A stretch of 41,894 bases of DNA, from assembly GCA_029551285.1 (NCBI GenBank), contig JAKPFT010000068.1:1-41894 (forward strand). The letters are read 5' to 3'. Positions within the stretch are counted from its first letter, which is position 1. The number at the start of each line of letters is the position of its first letter. A program made the translations under genes and the position numbers. The DNA is from a bacterium. GTDB taxonomy: Bacteria; Ratteibacteria; UBA8468; B48-G9; DSTR01. Below the pieces are notes generated by a model, which saw only the letters and a list, made by a program, of their open reading frames with translations, did no database searches and had not been told where the DNA came from. Shown here piece by piece: positions 1 through 8,255 of this stretch.

Positions 1-153
1 GACGCAATACCTTACTCGGCGGTGTCTGAGCTCGCCAGATGGCGAGCGAGTTCGCCGAGCAACCGATTTCGGCGTAGTCCTTGTCTGTGCCGGAGCACTT
101 TGAGTGAGCCAGTTTGTTCCCTTTCTTTTCATCCTTCTTTCCTTTTTTGACAC
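1..153 (-). repeat. Truncated copy of palindromic MITE-like repeat
   Basis: This stretch matches 39890-40049 almost throughout, in the same orientation. The differences are a few substitutions and three short length changes. It ends in the same 15-base terminal sequence (139-153; read on the minus strand GTGTCAAAAAAGGAA). It holds nested palindromes: an outer stem CTCGGCG (15-21) with CGCCGAG (53-59), and an inner stem GCTCGCC (30-36) with GGCGAGC (41-47). A further CACT/AGTG hairpin follows near 95-108. The left part of the element is cut off by the window edge. It starts 5 bases after the stop codon of the minus-strand gene at 159, as its full copy does for the gene at 40053. Confidence 0.85.
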
Positions 154-158
154 TACCT

Positions 159-3100
159 TTACTCATTCTTTGCCGCGGTAATTTCCAGCATCCTCAGGTC
201 ACGAGCGCATAAAGGTAAAATCAGGCTGTCGGGTGCAGACCAGTTTAGCCTTTCGCCGGTTAAAAGGTCCACCGCGGGTATCGTCGGGTTCACACCAGAC
301 TTTTGAGAAAACTTCACCTCAGCCATCTGCCAGGTGTCATTCCAGTTAAAGAGCACCAGCAGATTTTTCTGCCAACCGTAATGGAAAATGAACTTCACCG
401 GCGCCGGGCTGACCGAAACAGGGCCACCCCTTTCCCAGTAATAAGCCACCCTCATCTTTTCCAGGGGGAATGAGAACCTCTTTTCCTGAATATATTTCAC
501 CAGTTCCGGATACCGACAATGAGCAGGCCATACTGTGCTGTCATGCACCAGGAAAAGTCCCATCATATCGTAAACAGAAGCCGGCGTAGGCGCGTAGCGG
601 TCTTCAAGCTCCGGCAGAAGGTCCGGATAAAACCCAAACTGAAGGCCGGTATGCTGGGCCTGCATCTTTCCTTCAGATAACAACTCACTGTAGAATTCAA
701 AAACCTTCTGGGGCCCGGAGCCATAGTTTTCTCCATCCCAGAAGGTATCCACAAAACCGATGAGGGGCACGGGAATCTGGTTGGAAGAATGCCAGCGAAT
801 GAAAGACTGGCCGTGGGCCTGGACAAAAATGTTGTATATCCGCTTCAACATATTTCTCATTGCCCAGATAGGCATCCGAGAAGCCCATTGGCCCCGATAG
901 TTAATGTAGCCACAGCCGTGGTGACCATTAGAACACTGGTAAAGCGGCTGGTCAAGGTAGATTGCTCCCAGTCCTGTCTCCCTGACCAGTTTTGCTAACT
1001 CCCAGAGATAATAATCCTGGAAATCTGAAGCCGCACACAGAGTAGTCAAACCCTGGGGCTGGAACTTCTTCCCGAACCAGTTGCCGTCAGCGGTGTGCTT
1101 ACCAGAAGGCAACTCCAGGGGCGCCTGAAGCGTCGTCCGGCGCCAGAGCGGTTCAAAAAGAACCATCTCTCTGTGTTTTAACCCGGGATTTTCTATCAAT
1201 CCGAAGTAACCCTCATAAAACCGGTAAAGGCCGTGGAAGGTTATTGAGGAACAGGGCATCACTTCCTTTCCCTTCAACCTGGCTCGGGCTACATGCTGCC
1301 GGGCCTTTTCCGGTTGGGCGTGAAAAGGATAATACTGGCCATCTCCCCAGAACCAGCACCAGTCCAGACTTTCGTTCCAGGACCGCCTTCTGAAATCAGG
1401 CGCCCGGGGTTTAACCGGAGTGGCCCCAAAGCCAAAGACCAATCTAAGCGGTCGCTCCACCTTTAGCGGTTTATCTCCCAGCTTAACTGTAAAAAACCGT
1501 GTTTTGCCGCTGGCTGCGCTCAGGGACTGAATGGCTTTTTCATCTTTGAGAGGCCAGTTCTCCAGGCTCTCGGCAAACCAGGAAAAACCAGTCAGGTTGT
1601 CACCCAACCACACGATTTCCCGAAAGAAATCAAGCGAAAAACCCTTTTCCGGGACCAGCCCTGAGTCTGAAGCCGGCGTGTGACCGGAAATAGAGGCGTT
1701 CCAGTGATAAAAACGGCAGTATTCGGAAACCAGCGGAAAGACCAACCGCAGGCCAGTTAAAACGGCTGGCTTCCCCGGACAGGAAATGGTCAGTTCCGAA
1801 CGACAGATACCGTCAAATTCGTAATCAGTGTTCATCTCTACCGCAAAGGGTCCAGCCTGAGCATTAGCTTTGACTGTTACCAGAGATTCGTTCGCCTGGT
1901 CTATCTTCACCTCAGCCTGGCTGACCCGGTATTCTCTCTTTTCCTGTTTTAACACCAGGCAGGGTGCTGCCTCTACCAGAACCTTATTCTGGCTGAGAAT
2001 TCTTGCCGGCAAAAGTGAGTTCTCATACTGGTAGGTTCTGCCCCAGCACTGAAGACGCTGACCTTCCGCCTTCAGGGGAGACCACGGCGGCGGAACCTTA
2101 TCGCTTAAGCCTATTCTGCTTTCCTTCCACTGGCTGGCTTTTAGAAGAGTTTCTCCCAGTTCTTCCGCCGACCACTTCCGATTATAGGCCTCCGCCTCTT
2201 TACCCGTCGCTGGAGTTGAAGCCGCTCTGGCCTCTTCCGCTTTCCTGGTAACTTTCGTTTCTCTCACGGTCACCGGCGCCGGAGGAAAAACAATGGTGTG
2301 GGCATAAAGACAGTTGTTGCCCTCAGTAACCAGTAAGACAACCCTTGCGGAAGTCAACCCGGAAGCATTTACCGAAAGACTCGCTTCCAGTTTCTGGTTG
2401 GGCTTCAGGTGAAGTCTAACAGTATCCTCCGTGCGAGGAAGAACATCGCTTGCTCCGTAAAGCTGAAGACGACCTACCAGTTCCCTGAGACGGCTGCTTC
2501 CGCTGGCAGATAAATCAACAGTAATGCTGTCCCCTTCCCTTCTTATTTTCCCTGGCCTGATAGTTAGAGCATCTTCCCCAAATTTGATCCGGCCGAAAGA
2601 GCCGGTATCGTTGTACCTCTGCGTCCAGCACCATCCGGCATCAGCCTCGGTGTTGACCAGATTAAAGCTCCAGACATCCCCGGCCGCAGGAAAAGGAGTG
2701 CCAAGCCCTGAAAATGGCGCTCTGAGCTCAGCCAGCCACTCATTATCTTTCACCGTTGTTTTCCAGTCCCAGCGACCGTTCCACCTGATATCCAGCGTTT
2801 TCAAATCAGCCTGGTCGCCAGCCGGATTACCCACTAACTGGCAGATTTCCGGAGTGCCGGTCAACGGCGGATAAATAAAGATTTCATAAGATTCCTCGCC
2901 CCAGAGCGGCATGTCAAAAAGACGCCAGGTGCGGTAATTGAGTCTCCCGGAATAAGGGGTGCGCACACAGAGATAAAGATTTTCCCGGTCATAACCCATC
3001 AGGGCTTCAATACTTTCTGTCTTAGCGCACCCGGGCCTGCCCCGGAGAGAACAAAAATCTCCCAGCCGGACCATCTTCTCCCATTCGCCGGCAGCAAGAC

Positions 3101-3818
3101 AGCCATCAATCACTGGCGGCTTTTTCACCAGAGGCAGCGTCACTGTGTTGGGACTGATGTCAGGCACTCCCCGGTAAAGGGAACGATACCGGCTGCGCAG
3201 GTCAAAAGGAATCTCCTGGCTGACCGTGAGAGAACTGAACGCCGTGGGTCCGCCGAAAAGCACCAGTTCGTTGATTGTTCCGGAAGCAATTCTCACACCC
3301 TCTTTCTTTACGGGAAAACCGTCCACCTGGAGGAAGAAGTTTTCCCTTTCACAGACAAAACAAAGATAGTGCCACAGTGGCTGCTCATCTTTCATCCAGG
3401 ACTGTTTCCCCCAAGAATAAACCGGATAACTCATCAGTTTTCCCTGGCTGTTTTTCAGAACAAGAAGATTGCCGGAAGGCGATGGCTCCACTTCCAGAGT
3501 GTAACTGGTGCCACCTATGGTGAAACGACTGACCGCCAGTGTCTGACCGGAAGGAAACTTCCAGTCCACCGGCCTGACCCAGAATTCCACGAAGGCCTTC
3601 TGGAGTTTTTCCGGCAACTGCCAGGTTAACCTGCCTCCTTCCGGCAGAACAATCGCCTGCTGATTTGCCAGCCTTCCGGCAATGAAACTTATTGCTTCCT
3701 TCTTGCTGACAGTGGCTGAAGCCGGCAGGCAGCTTAAAGGTTCATGAAGCAGCAGACCGGCTCCGAAAAGCTCACCGAGGCAAAAAAGAACGGCCAGGCC
3801 TGCTGAAACTTTTGCCAT
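159..3818 (-). CDS. Secreted LamG-like + CBM9-like + DUF6067 glycan-active protein
   Basis: Large predicted exported protein of about 1219 residues. The N-terminus is a signal peptide (MAKVSAGLAVLFCLGELF...). Residues ~50-220 look like a LamG/concanavalin-A-like domain, followed by a CBM9-like domain opening at PPVIDG...GEW. The C-terminal half is DUF6067-like, with the family pieces TGFSWFAESLENW and ATPVKP and a barrel strand GAIYLDQPLY. The Asp of that strand (~956) lies where the paralogues have (Y/W)WDN and could be catalytic (inference). DUF6067 proteins are regarded as glycoside-hydrolase-like, but the substrate is unknown. I chose ATG at 3818: it follows an AAAGAGA-type ribosome site and begins the signal peptide. 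An in-frame GTG at 3836 has no such site. Of the five paralogues here this is the only one with LamG fused in, and it lacks the WDN signature. It is divergent from the gene at 4010. Confidence 0.85.
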   Translation of the reverse strand: MAKVSAGLAVLFCLGELFGAGLLLHEPLSCLPASATVSKKEAISFIAGRLANQQAIVLPEGGRLTWQLPEKLQKAFVEFWVRPVDWKFPSGQTLAVSRFTIGGTSYTLEVEPSPSGNLLVLKNSQGKLMSYPVYSWGKQSWMKDEQPLWHYLCFVCERENFFLQVDGFPVKKEGVRIASGTINELVLFGGPTAFSSLTVSQEIPFDLRSRYRSLYRGVPDISPNTVTLPLVKKPPVIDGCLAAGEWEKMVRLGDFCSLRGRPGCAKTESIEALMGYDRENLYLCVRTPYSGRLNYRTWRLFDMPLWGEESYEIFIYPPLTGTPEICQLVGNPAGDQADLKTLDIRWNGRWDWKTTVKDNEWLAELRAPFSGLGTPFPAAGDVWSFNLVNTEADAGWCWTQRYNDTGSFGRIKFGEDALTIRPGKIRREGDSITVDLSASGSSRLRELVGRLQLYGASDVLPRTEDTVRLHLKPNQKLEASLSVNASGLTSARVVLLVTEGNNCLYAHTIVFPPAPVTVRETKVTRKAEEARAASTPATGKEAEAYNRKWSAEELGETLLKASQWKESRIGLSDKVPPPWSPLKAEGQRLQCWGRTYQYENSLLPARILSQNKVLVEAAPCLVLKQEKREYRVSQAEVKIDQANESLVTVKANAQAGPFAVEMNTDYEFDGICRSELTISCPGKPAVLTGLRLVFPLVSEYCRFYHWNASISGHTPASDSGLVPEKGFSLDFFREIVWLGDNLTGFSWFAESLENWPLKDEKAIQSLSAASGKTRFFTVKLGDKPLKVERPLRLVFGFGATPVKPRAPDFRRRSWNESLDWCWFWGDGQYYPFHAQPEKARQHVARARLKGKEVMPCSSITFHGLYRFYEGYFGLIENPGLKHREMVLFEPLWRRTTLQAPLELPSGKHTADGNWFGKKFQPQGLTTLCAASDFQDYYLWELAKLVRETGLGAIYLDQPLYQCSNGHHGCGYINYRGQWASRMPIWAMRNMLKRIYNIFVQAHGQSFIRWHSSNQIPVPLIGFVDTFWDGENYGSGPQKVFEFYSELLSEGKMQAQHTGLQFGFYPDLLPELEDRYAPTPASVYDMMGLFLVHDSTVWPAHCRYPELVKYIQEKRFSFPLEKMRVAYYWERGGPVSVSPAPVKFIFHYGWQKNLLVLFNWNDTWQMAEVKFSQKSGVNPTIPAVDLLTGERLNWSAPDSLILPLCARDLRMLEITAAKNE

Positions 3819-3856
3819 TTTCGTCTCTTTGCTCACCGGGCTATCCCGTGGTCAGA

Positions 3857-3885
3857 ATTATTGCTACGGTGGCGCCAACTATCAA
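3857..3885 (-). promoter_or_regulatory. Candidate sigma70-type promoter for the 3818 gene
   Basis: On the minus strand TTGATA (3880-3885) is followed after exactly 17 bases by AATAAT (3857-3862). The -10 box lies about 39 bases before the ATG at 3818. Read by eye only. Confidence 0.45.
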
Positions 3886-3979
3886 CCCTGGAACTAACTG
3901 GAAACCAACTTTTTCACTTTCTGTCTGACAAACATTATGCCACAGAAGAAAAGATGTCAGAAAATTTGCGCCGTCATTA

Positions 3980-3988
3980 TGGTATAAT
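3980..3988 (+). promoter_or_regulatory. Extended -10 promoter (TGGTATAAT) of the GRE operon
   Basis: A perfect TATAAT (3983-3988) is preceded by TG plus one base (3980-3982), the extended -10 form that needs little -35 contact. No good -35 box is seen. It lies 21 bases before the ATG at 4010. The same TGGTATAAT occurs in front of proS at 19582. Confidence 0.55.
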
Positions 3989-4009
3989 AAGACCCGAAAA
4001 GGGGGAAAA

Positions 4010-7000
4010 ATGCGGGCAACAGCCTTTTCTACAAGCACGCTTTTTATTACCTTGTTTCTTCTAATATCCAGATGCCTGAATGTCTCTGGTGAGGATGTGA
4101 ACAAACCGCAGCGCCGGCCCCGGTTTATCATTCCTTACTTCAAAACTCCGCCGGTGCTTGACGGCATCATCCACGAAGAAGAATGGCCAGGGATAAAAAT
4201 TAAGGGGCTCATCTCCCAGAGAAGAAGCAACAAACTGGAGTTCCGGGACGTAGAAGCCTGGCTGGGCTGGGATGAGCAAAACCTCTATATCGCGGTCAAG
4301 TCTGTTTACCACCCAGAAGCCGGACTGATTAACATAGCTCAACCCATGCCGGACGAGACAGACGCTTCTTTTAAGGGTGGAGATGACACCTTAGAGTTCT
4401 TTTTTGCGCCGGATGCTTCCCTGGAGGAAAACAATCTAAGAACAGACAGGGTTTACCAGATCATCATGAACGCCAATCAGGCCATTTACGACATTATGAC
4501 TGACACCCGCCAGGGTACTTTTCAGACCTCCTGGCGGGTAAAGCAACGTTCTGCCCATACTGTTAAGGATGGATACTGGCAGACCGAAATAGCCTTCGCA
4601 CTTTCTTCCTTTGAAATCAAAAACCTGGAAAACTGGTGGGGCTTCCGCATCTGCCGCAACTTTAAAAACCCATGGGACCAGTCTCGCCTCGGAATAAATG
4701 TCATCGCCTTTGCCAGCCCCGAGACCATGCCGCTGATGAAACTTTCCCGGAAAGCGCCGGTTATCAAGCACCATACCGTTTATGACCAACAGAGCAAAAG
4801 GGTTAACCTGCACCTTACTCTGGAAAATACCACCCCTCAAGCCATACCGGTCAGGGCGGTTCTGGCTCACAATGCCCTGAACCAGCCCAGGTATGACAGG
4901 AAAGCGGAATTCCTGTTTCAACCTGGGCAGAAGGAAGAGATGGTCTATCAGGTACCAATCTCTGACCCTCAGGGTTACACTGGAGTTTCTGTGGTGGAAG
5001 TTACCTCTCCTGATGGCCAGATAATCTATTATCAGCGCGACTTTCTCTGGGACGCAGTGGCTGAAGAAAAAATCTGGACACCGGTTCCCCGGGCAGATAT
5101 CAAAGCAGTAAGGCTCAACCTGGCGTACTACCCCAGCCTCAACAAACTGGCTGTTCTGGCCTCCTTTCAGGACCTGGCAGGAAAAGAGGCAGTTCGGGAA
5201 GCCCGGATTGAGGTCGTCCCGGCAGGCAAAAACAAGGTGCTTGCGAGAAAAAAGGTTACCACCTTTACCAACTTCACTGTGGAAACAGTGTTAACTTTGC
5301 CTTCGGGGATGAAAGGAGAATATGAAGTCCGTCTCTACCTTTCCGGGGGAAGTGGCGTTCCCGGTCAGCCTGTCGTGGAAAGATTTGAGAGAGACCGCTT
5401 TGTCTGGGAAGGTAACCGCATCGGTATTACTGAGGTGGTCATCCCACCATTTAAACCCATCGTGGTTGCCCCTGGCCAGAAAACGGCCACGGTTGTCTTA
5501 CGAAAATATACCTTTTCCCCGCTGGGTCTGTGGCAGCAGGTGGAGGCTGATGGCCAGGACTTACTGAGTGAACCGATGGATTTAGAATTAATCCAGCAGG
5601 GAAAAGTCCAGCCGGTTTCCGGAAAAGGGGTCCGCTTCACCAGGGTCAAACCAGGCCTCGTTTGCGGCCAGGCTGATTTTTCCGCCGGAGAACTTTTCGG
5701 GAAGACCCTTTTCCAGCTGGAATATGATGGCCTGATGAAGGTCACCGTTAACCTTAACCAAAAAGGAAAGACGCTCATAGACAGACTTTCTCTGGTTATT
5801 CCCCTCAAAGCGCGGCGAGCCAGGCTGATGCACGTCTGCGGGGATGGCCTCAGATTTAACTACGGCGGGGTTGTCCCGGCAGGCCAGGGAATTGTCTGGG
5901 AAAGTAAGAACGCTTCCCGGAATCTACTGCTGGGCACCTTTATTCCCTACGTCTGGTTTGGCGAGGAAAGACGCGGGCTGTGCTGGTTTGCAGAGAATGA
6001 CCGCGGCTGGATTCTGGATGACAGAAAGTCAGCCCTCACCATGGAGAGAAGCGGCGAAACTGTGGCGTTGAAAGTTCACCTGATAAACAAACCGGCCACC
6101 TTAACCCAGCCTGTTCAGATAGTCTTCGGAGTGATGGCCTCGCCGGCCAAGCCAATGCCGGAAAATCCACCCTGGCAGAAAACAACCTTCAACGGTCCCT
6201 CCGAATATCCGGTGCGCGTTCATGGTTCCAGTTTCTACTGGAACGGCCAGATGTATGCTAACTTCCCTCATAACCGAGATTTTGAGACCATTCGCCGGGT
6301 GGCCCAGGCCAACAAAGAAGGGAAATCCGATAAGGAATACTGTCAGCGATTGATTAACGCCTGGTCAGAGGAAACCCACGACATTTCCTTTGAGAGTCAC
6401 AGAGCCCACATCAATAGCGGCCTCAGCCCTGGAAATTATAAGGGAGTGATTCCCTACACCAATGTGAGGGGCGACCTGACCTGGATTCCAGAGTGGAGGA
6501 CATACCAGGACGAATGGTCCTACCTGATGTTCCGGCAGCGAACCACTGACAGGATGAGGAAGAAAGGAAGTATTGACTTCAGCATCATCCCGGTACCGTC
6601 CCGCCAGGACTTCCTCCTTTACTACTATCAGAAGTTCTTTGAAAACGGGTTTGACGGCATCTACTGGGACAATATCTATCTTCAGTCATCCTATAACCTC
6701 TTTTTCGGCCCGGTTTACCAGCGGGTTGATGGCCAGAAACAACCCTATGTGGACATCTTCCACTGCCGGGAATTAGTAAAAAGAACCATGGTGCTGAGCC
6801 ATCAACAGGGTAAGCCCAATCTCTCCATGGTCCACATGACCAATGCCAATCTGCTGCCCATCTTCAGTTTTGCCGGTTCCCTCTTAGGATGGGAGTGGAA
6901 GTACGGACTGACAGATTTCCAGGACAGATTTTCCCCGGAATATATCCGGGCTGTAAATCTGCCTTTTAACAGTGGCTGCATCCCTGTGCAGTTAAGCGGA

Positions 7001-7432
7001 ATTCACGGTGAAGGCACCCAGGAAGTGAAAGACTGGTGTGCCAGAACCAGGGCTGCGGTAACCCTGGTTCACGAACTCCACGTGTGGAACCCTGATAAAC
7101 TGCTCACTTCTATCTGGGAGATGCTCTGGAAGATGGGCTATGGTACGGGCCGTGTCAAAACCTACCGTTACTGGGAAGAACCTGCCCTGCTGCTCCCGAA
7201 CAAGAACGACCTGCTCTGGATTGTCCACAGCGAACGAGAAAAAGCCGTGGCGATTTTCTGCGATTACGGTCAGGGCGGACCGGCCGTTGTCAGGATAGAT
7301 ACTGGCTGCCTTGGCTTTAAACCAGCCCTGGCCCTTGACTGGGAGACGAACCAGCCACTCAGTCTGAAAGGCGAGGTCCTTTCTTTCCCTTACAGGAAAC
7401 ACGACCTGAAGGTTATCATCCTCCAGAAATAA
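4010..7432 (+). CDS. Secreted CBM9-like/DUF6067 protein, first gene of GRE operon
   Basis: A 1140-residue exported protein. A signal peptide (residues 1-~27, ending near LNVSG) leads into a CBM9-like domain (PPVLDG...EEEW at ~44-57, through ~245), a linker of beta domains, and the DUF6067 region. That region has the signatures RRGLCWFAENDRGW, ASPAKP and DGIYWDN; the Asp of the last is residue 887 and is the best candidate catalytic acid by comparison with the paralogues (inference). It is closest to the 28441 gene, sharing VHMTN and WEWxYGxxDFQDRF. The ATG follows a weak purine stretch (GGGGG) and an extended -10 promoter. Its stop is 4 bases before the next start, so it heads the five-gene operon running to 12052. 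A glycan-hydrolase or glycan-binding role is likely; the substrate is unknown. Confidence 0.88.
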   Translation: MRATAFSTSTLFITLFLLISRCLNVSGEDVNKPQRRPRFIIPYFKTPPVLDGIIHEEEWPGIKIKGLISQRRSNKLEFRDVEAWLGWDEQNLYIAVKSVYHPEAGLINIAQPMPDETDASFKGGDDTLEFFFAPDASLEENNLRTDRVYQIIMNANQAIYDIMTDTRQGTFQTSWRVKQRSAHTVKDGYWQTEIAFALSSFEIKNLENWWGFRICRNFKNPWDQSRLGINVIAFASPETMPLMKLSRKAPVIKHHTVYDQQSKRVNLHLTLENTTPQAIPVRAVLAHNALNQPRYDRKAEFLFQPGQKEEMVYQVPISDPQGYTGVSVVEVTSPDGQIIYYQRDFLWDAVAEEKIWTPVPRADIKAVRLNLAYYPSLNKLAVLASFQDLAGKEAVREARIEVVPAGKNKVLARKKVTTFTNFTVETVLTLPSGMKGEYEVRLYLSGGSGVPGQPVVERFERDRFVWEGNRIGITEVVIPPFKPIVVAPGQKTATVVLRKYTFSPLGLWQQVEADGQDLLSEPMDLELIQQGKVQPVSGKGVRFTRVKPGLVCGQADFSAGELFGKTLFQLEYDGLMKVTVNLNQKGKTLIDRLSLVIPLKARRARLMHVCGDGLRFNYGGVVPAGQGIVWESKNASRNLLLGTFIPYVWFGEERRGLCWFAENDRGWILDDRKSALTMERSGETVALKVHLINKPATLTQPVQIVFGVMASPAKPMPENPPWQKTTFNGPSEYPVRVHGSSFYWNGQMYANFPHNRDFETIRRVAQANKEGKSDKEYCQRLINAWSEETHDISFESHRAHINSGLSPGNYKGVIPYTNVRGDLTWIPEWRTYQDEWSYLMFRQRTTDRMRKKGSIDFSIIPVPSRQDFLLYYYQKFFENGFDGIYWDNIYLQSSYNLFFGPVYQRVDGQKQPYVDIFHCRELVKRTMVLSHQQGKPNLSMVHMTNANLLPIFSFAGSLLGWEWKYGLTDFQDRFSPEYIRAVNLPFNSGCIPVQLSGIHGEGTQEVKDWCARTRAAVTLVHELHVWNPDKLLTSIWEMLWKMGYGTGRVKTYRYWEEPALLLPNKNDLLWIVHSEREKAVAIFCDYGQGGPAVVRIDTGCLGFKPALALDWETNQPLSLKGEVLSFPYRKHDLKVIILQK

Positions 7433-7436
7433 ACCC

Positions 7437-8255
7437 ATGAAATATCTCAGGGTCTTAGTGGAAACCGAGACAAAAGTTCATTACGCAGTCCTGAAGAATG
7501 AGACAGTGCACCTGCTTGACAGGAGCCCGCTTCATCCGGCGAAAGAAACCGGAAAGCAGGTTCCCCTGAATAAGGTGCGAAGATTTCTGCCTCCGGTGGA
7601 ACCGCCTAACATTATTGCCCTCGGCTTAAACTACCGGGACCACGCCCGGGAAAGCGGTCAGCCCTTACCGGAAGCACCGGTGATTTTTCTTAAAGCCACC
7701 TCCAGCCTTACCGGCCATCTTTCTCCCATCGTGCTGCCGGCAGTGGCACCATCAGCCGTGGATTACGAAGCCGAACTGGTAGTCGTCATTGGCCGAAAAG
7801 CCAGAAATGTCTCTGAGGAAGAGGCCAGAAACTACATCTTTGGCTATACCTGCGGCAACGATGTCAGTGCCAGAGACTGCCAGTTAAAAATAGACCGTCA
7901 GTGGGCCAGAGGAAAATCCTTTGATACCTTCGCGGCCATTGGACCATGGATTGAAACTGAGTTAGAACCATCCCGGCTGAAAATCAGACTTCTTCTCAAC
8001 GGAGCGGTTATGCAGGATAGTTCAACGGCTGACATGATTTTTAACGTCCCCCGCATCGTGAGTTATCTTTCCCGACAGATGACTCTTTTACCCGGAACCA
8101 TCATTATGACCGGAACGCCTTCCGGCGTTGGCTTTGCCCGAAAGCCTCCGGTCTTTTTGAAACCCGGTGATGTCGTAGAGGTTGACATCCAGGGTATCGG
8201 AGTTCTAAAAAACTATGTGACTTCTGAAAATGAACAAGAACTGGATAGACCCTGA
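7437..8255 (+). CDS. Fumarylacetoacetate hydrolase (FAH) family protein
   Basis: A 272-residue enzyme of the FAH superfamily, cytoplasmic, with no signal peptide. The family core is clear: IIALGLNYRDHA, then PVIFLKATSSL, the metal-binding acidic set DYEAEL and GNDVSARD, and the closing TGTPSGVG and LKPGDVVEVDI. Members cleave C-C bonds in, or hydrate or decarboxylate, 2-oxo or acylpyruvate compounds using a divalent metal. Sugar-acid versions such as 2,4-diketo-3-deoxy-fuconate hydrolase release pyruvate. It starts 4 bases after the upstream DUF6067 gene and overlaps the downstream GRE gene by 26 bases, so it is in the same transcript. There is no Shine-Dalgarno before the ATG (it is preceded by AAACCC), suggesting coupled translation. 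The exact substrate cannot be told from sequence. A 2-oxo intermediate in uronate or deoxysugar breakdown is a reasonable guess. Confidence 0.88.
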   Translation: MKYLRVLVETETKVHYAVLKNETVHLLDRSPLHPAKETGKQVPLNKVRRFLPPVEPPNIIALGLNYRDHARESGQPLPEAPVIFLKATSSLTGHLSPIVLPAVAPSAVDYEAELVVVIGRKARNVSEEEARNYIFGYTCGNDVSARDCQLKIDRQWARGKSFDTFAAIGPWIETELEPSRLKIRLLLNGAVMQDSSTADMIFNVPRIVSYLSRQMTLLPGTIIMTGTPSGVGFARKPPVFLKPGDVVEVDIQGIGVLKNYVTSENEQELDRP

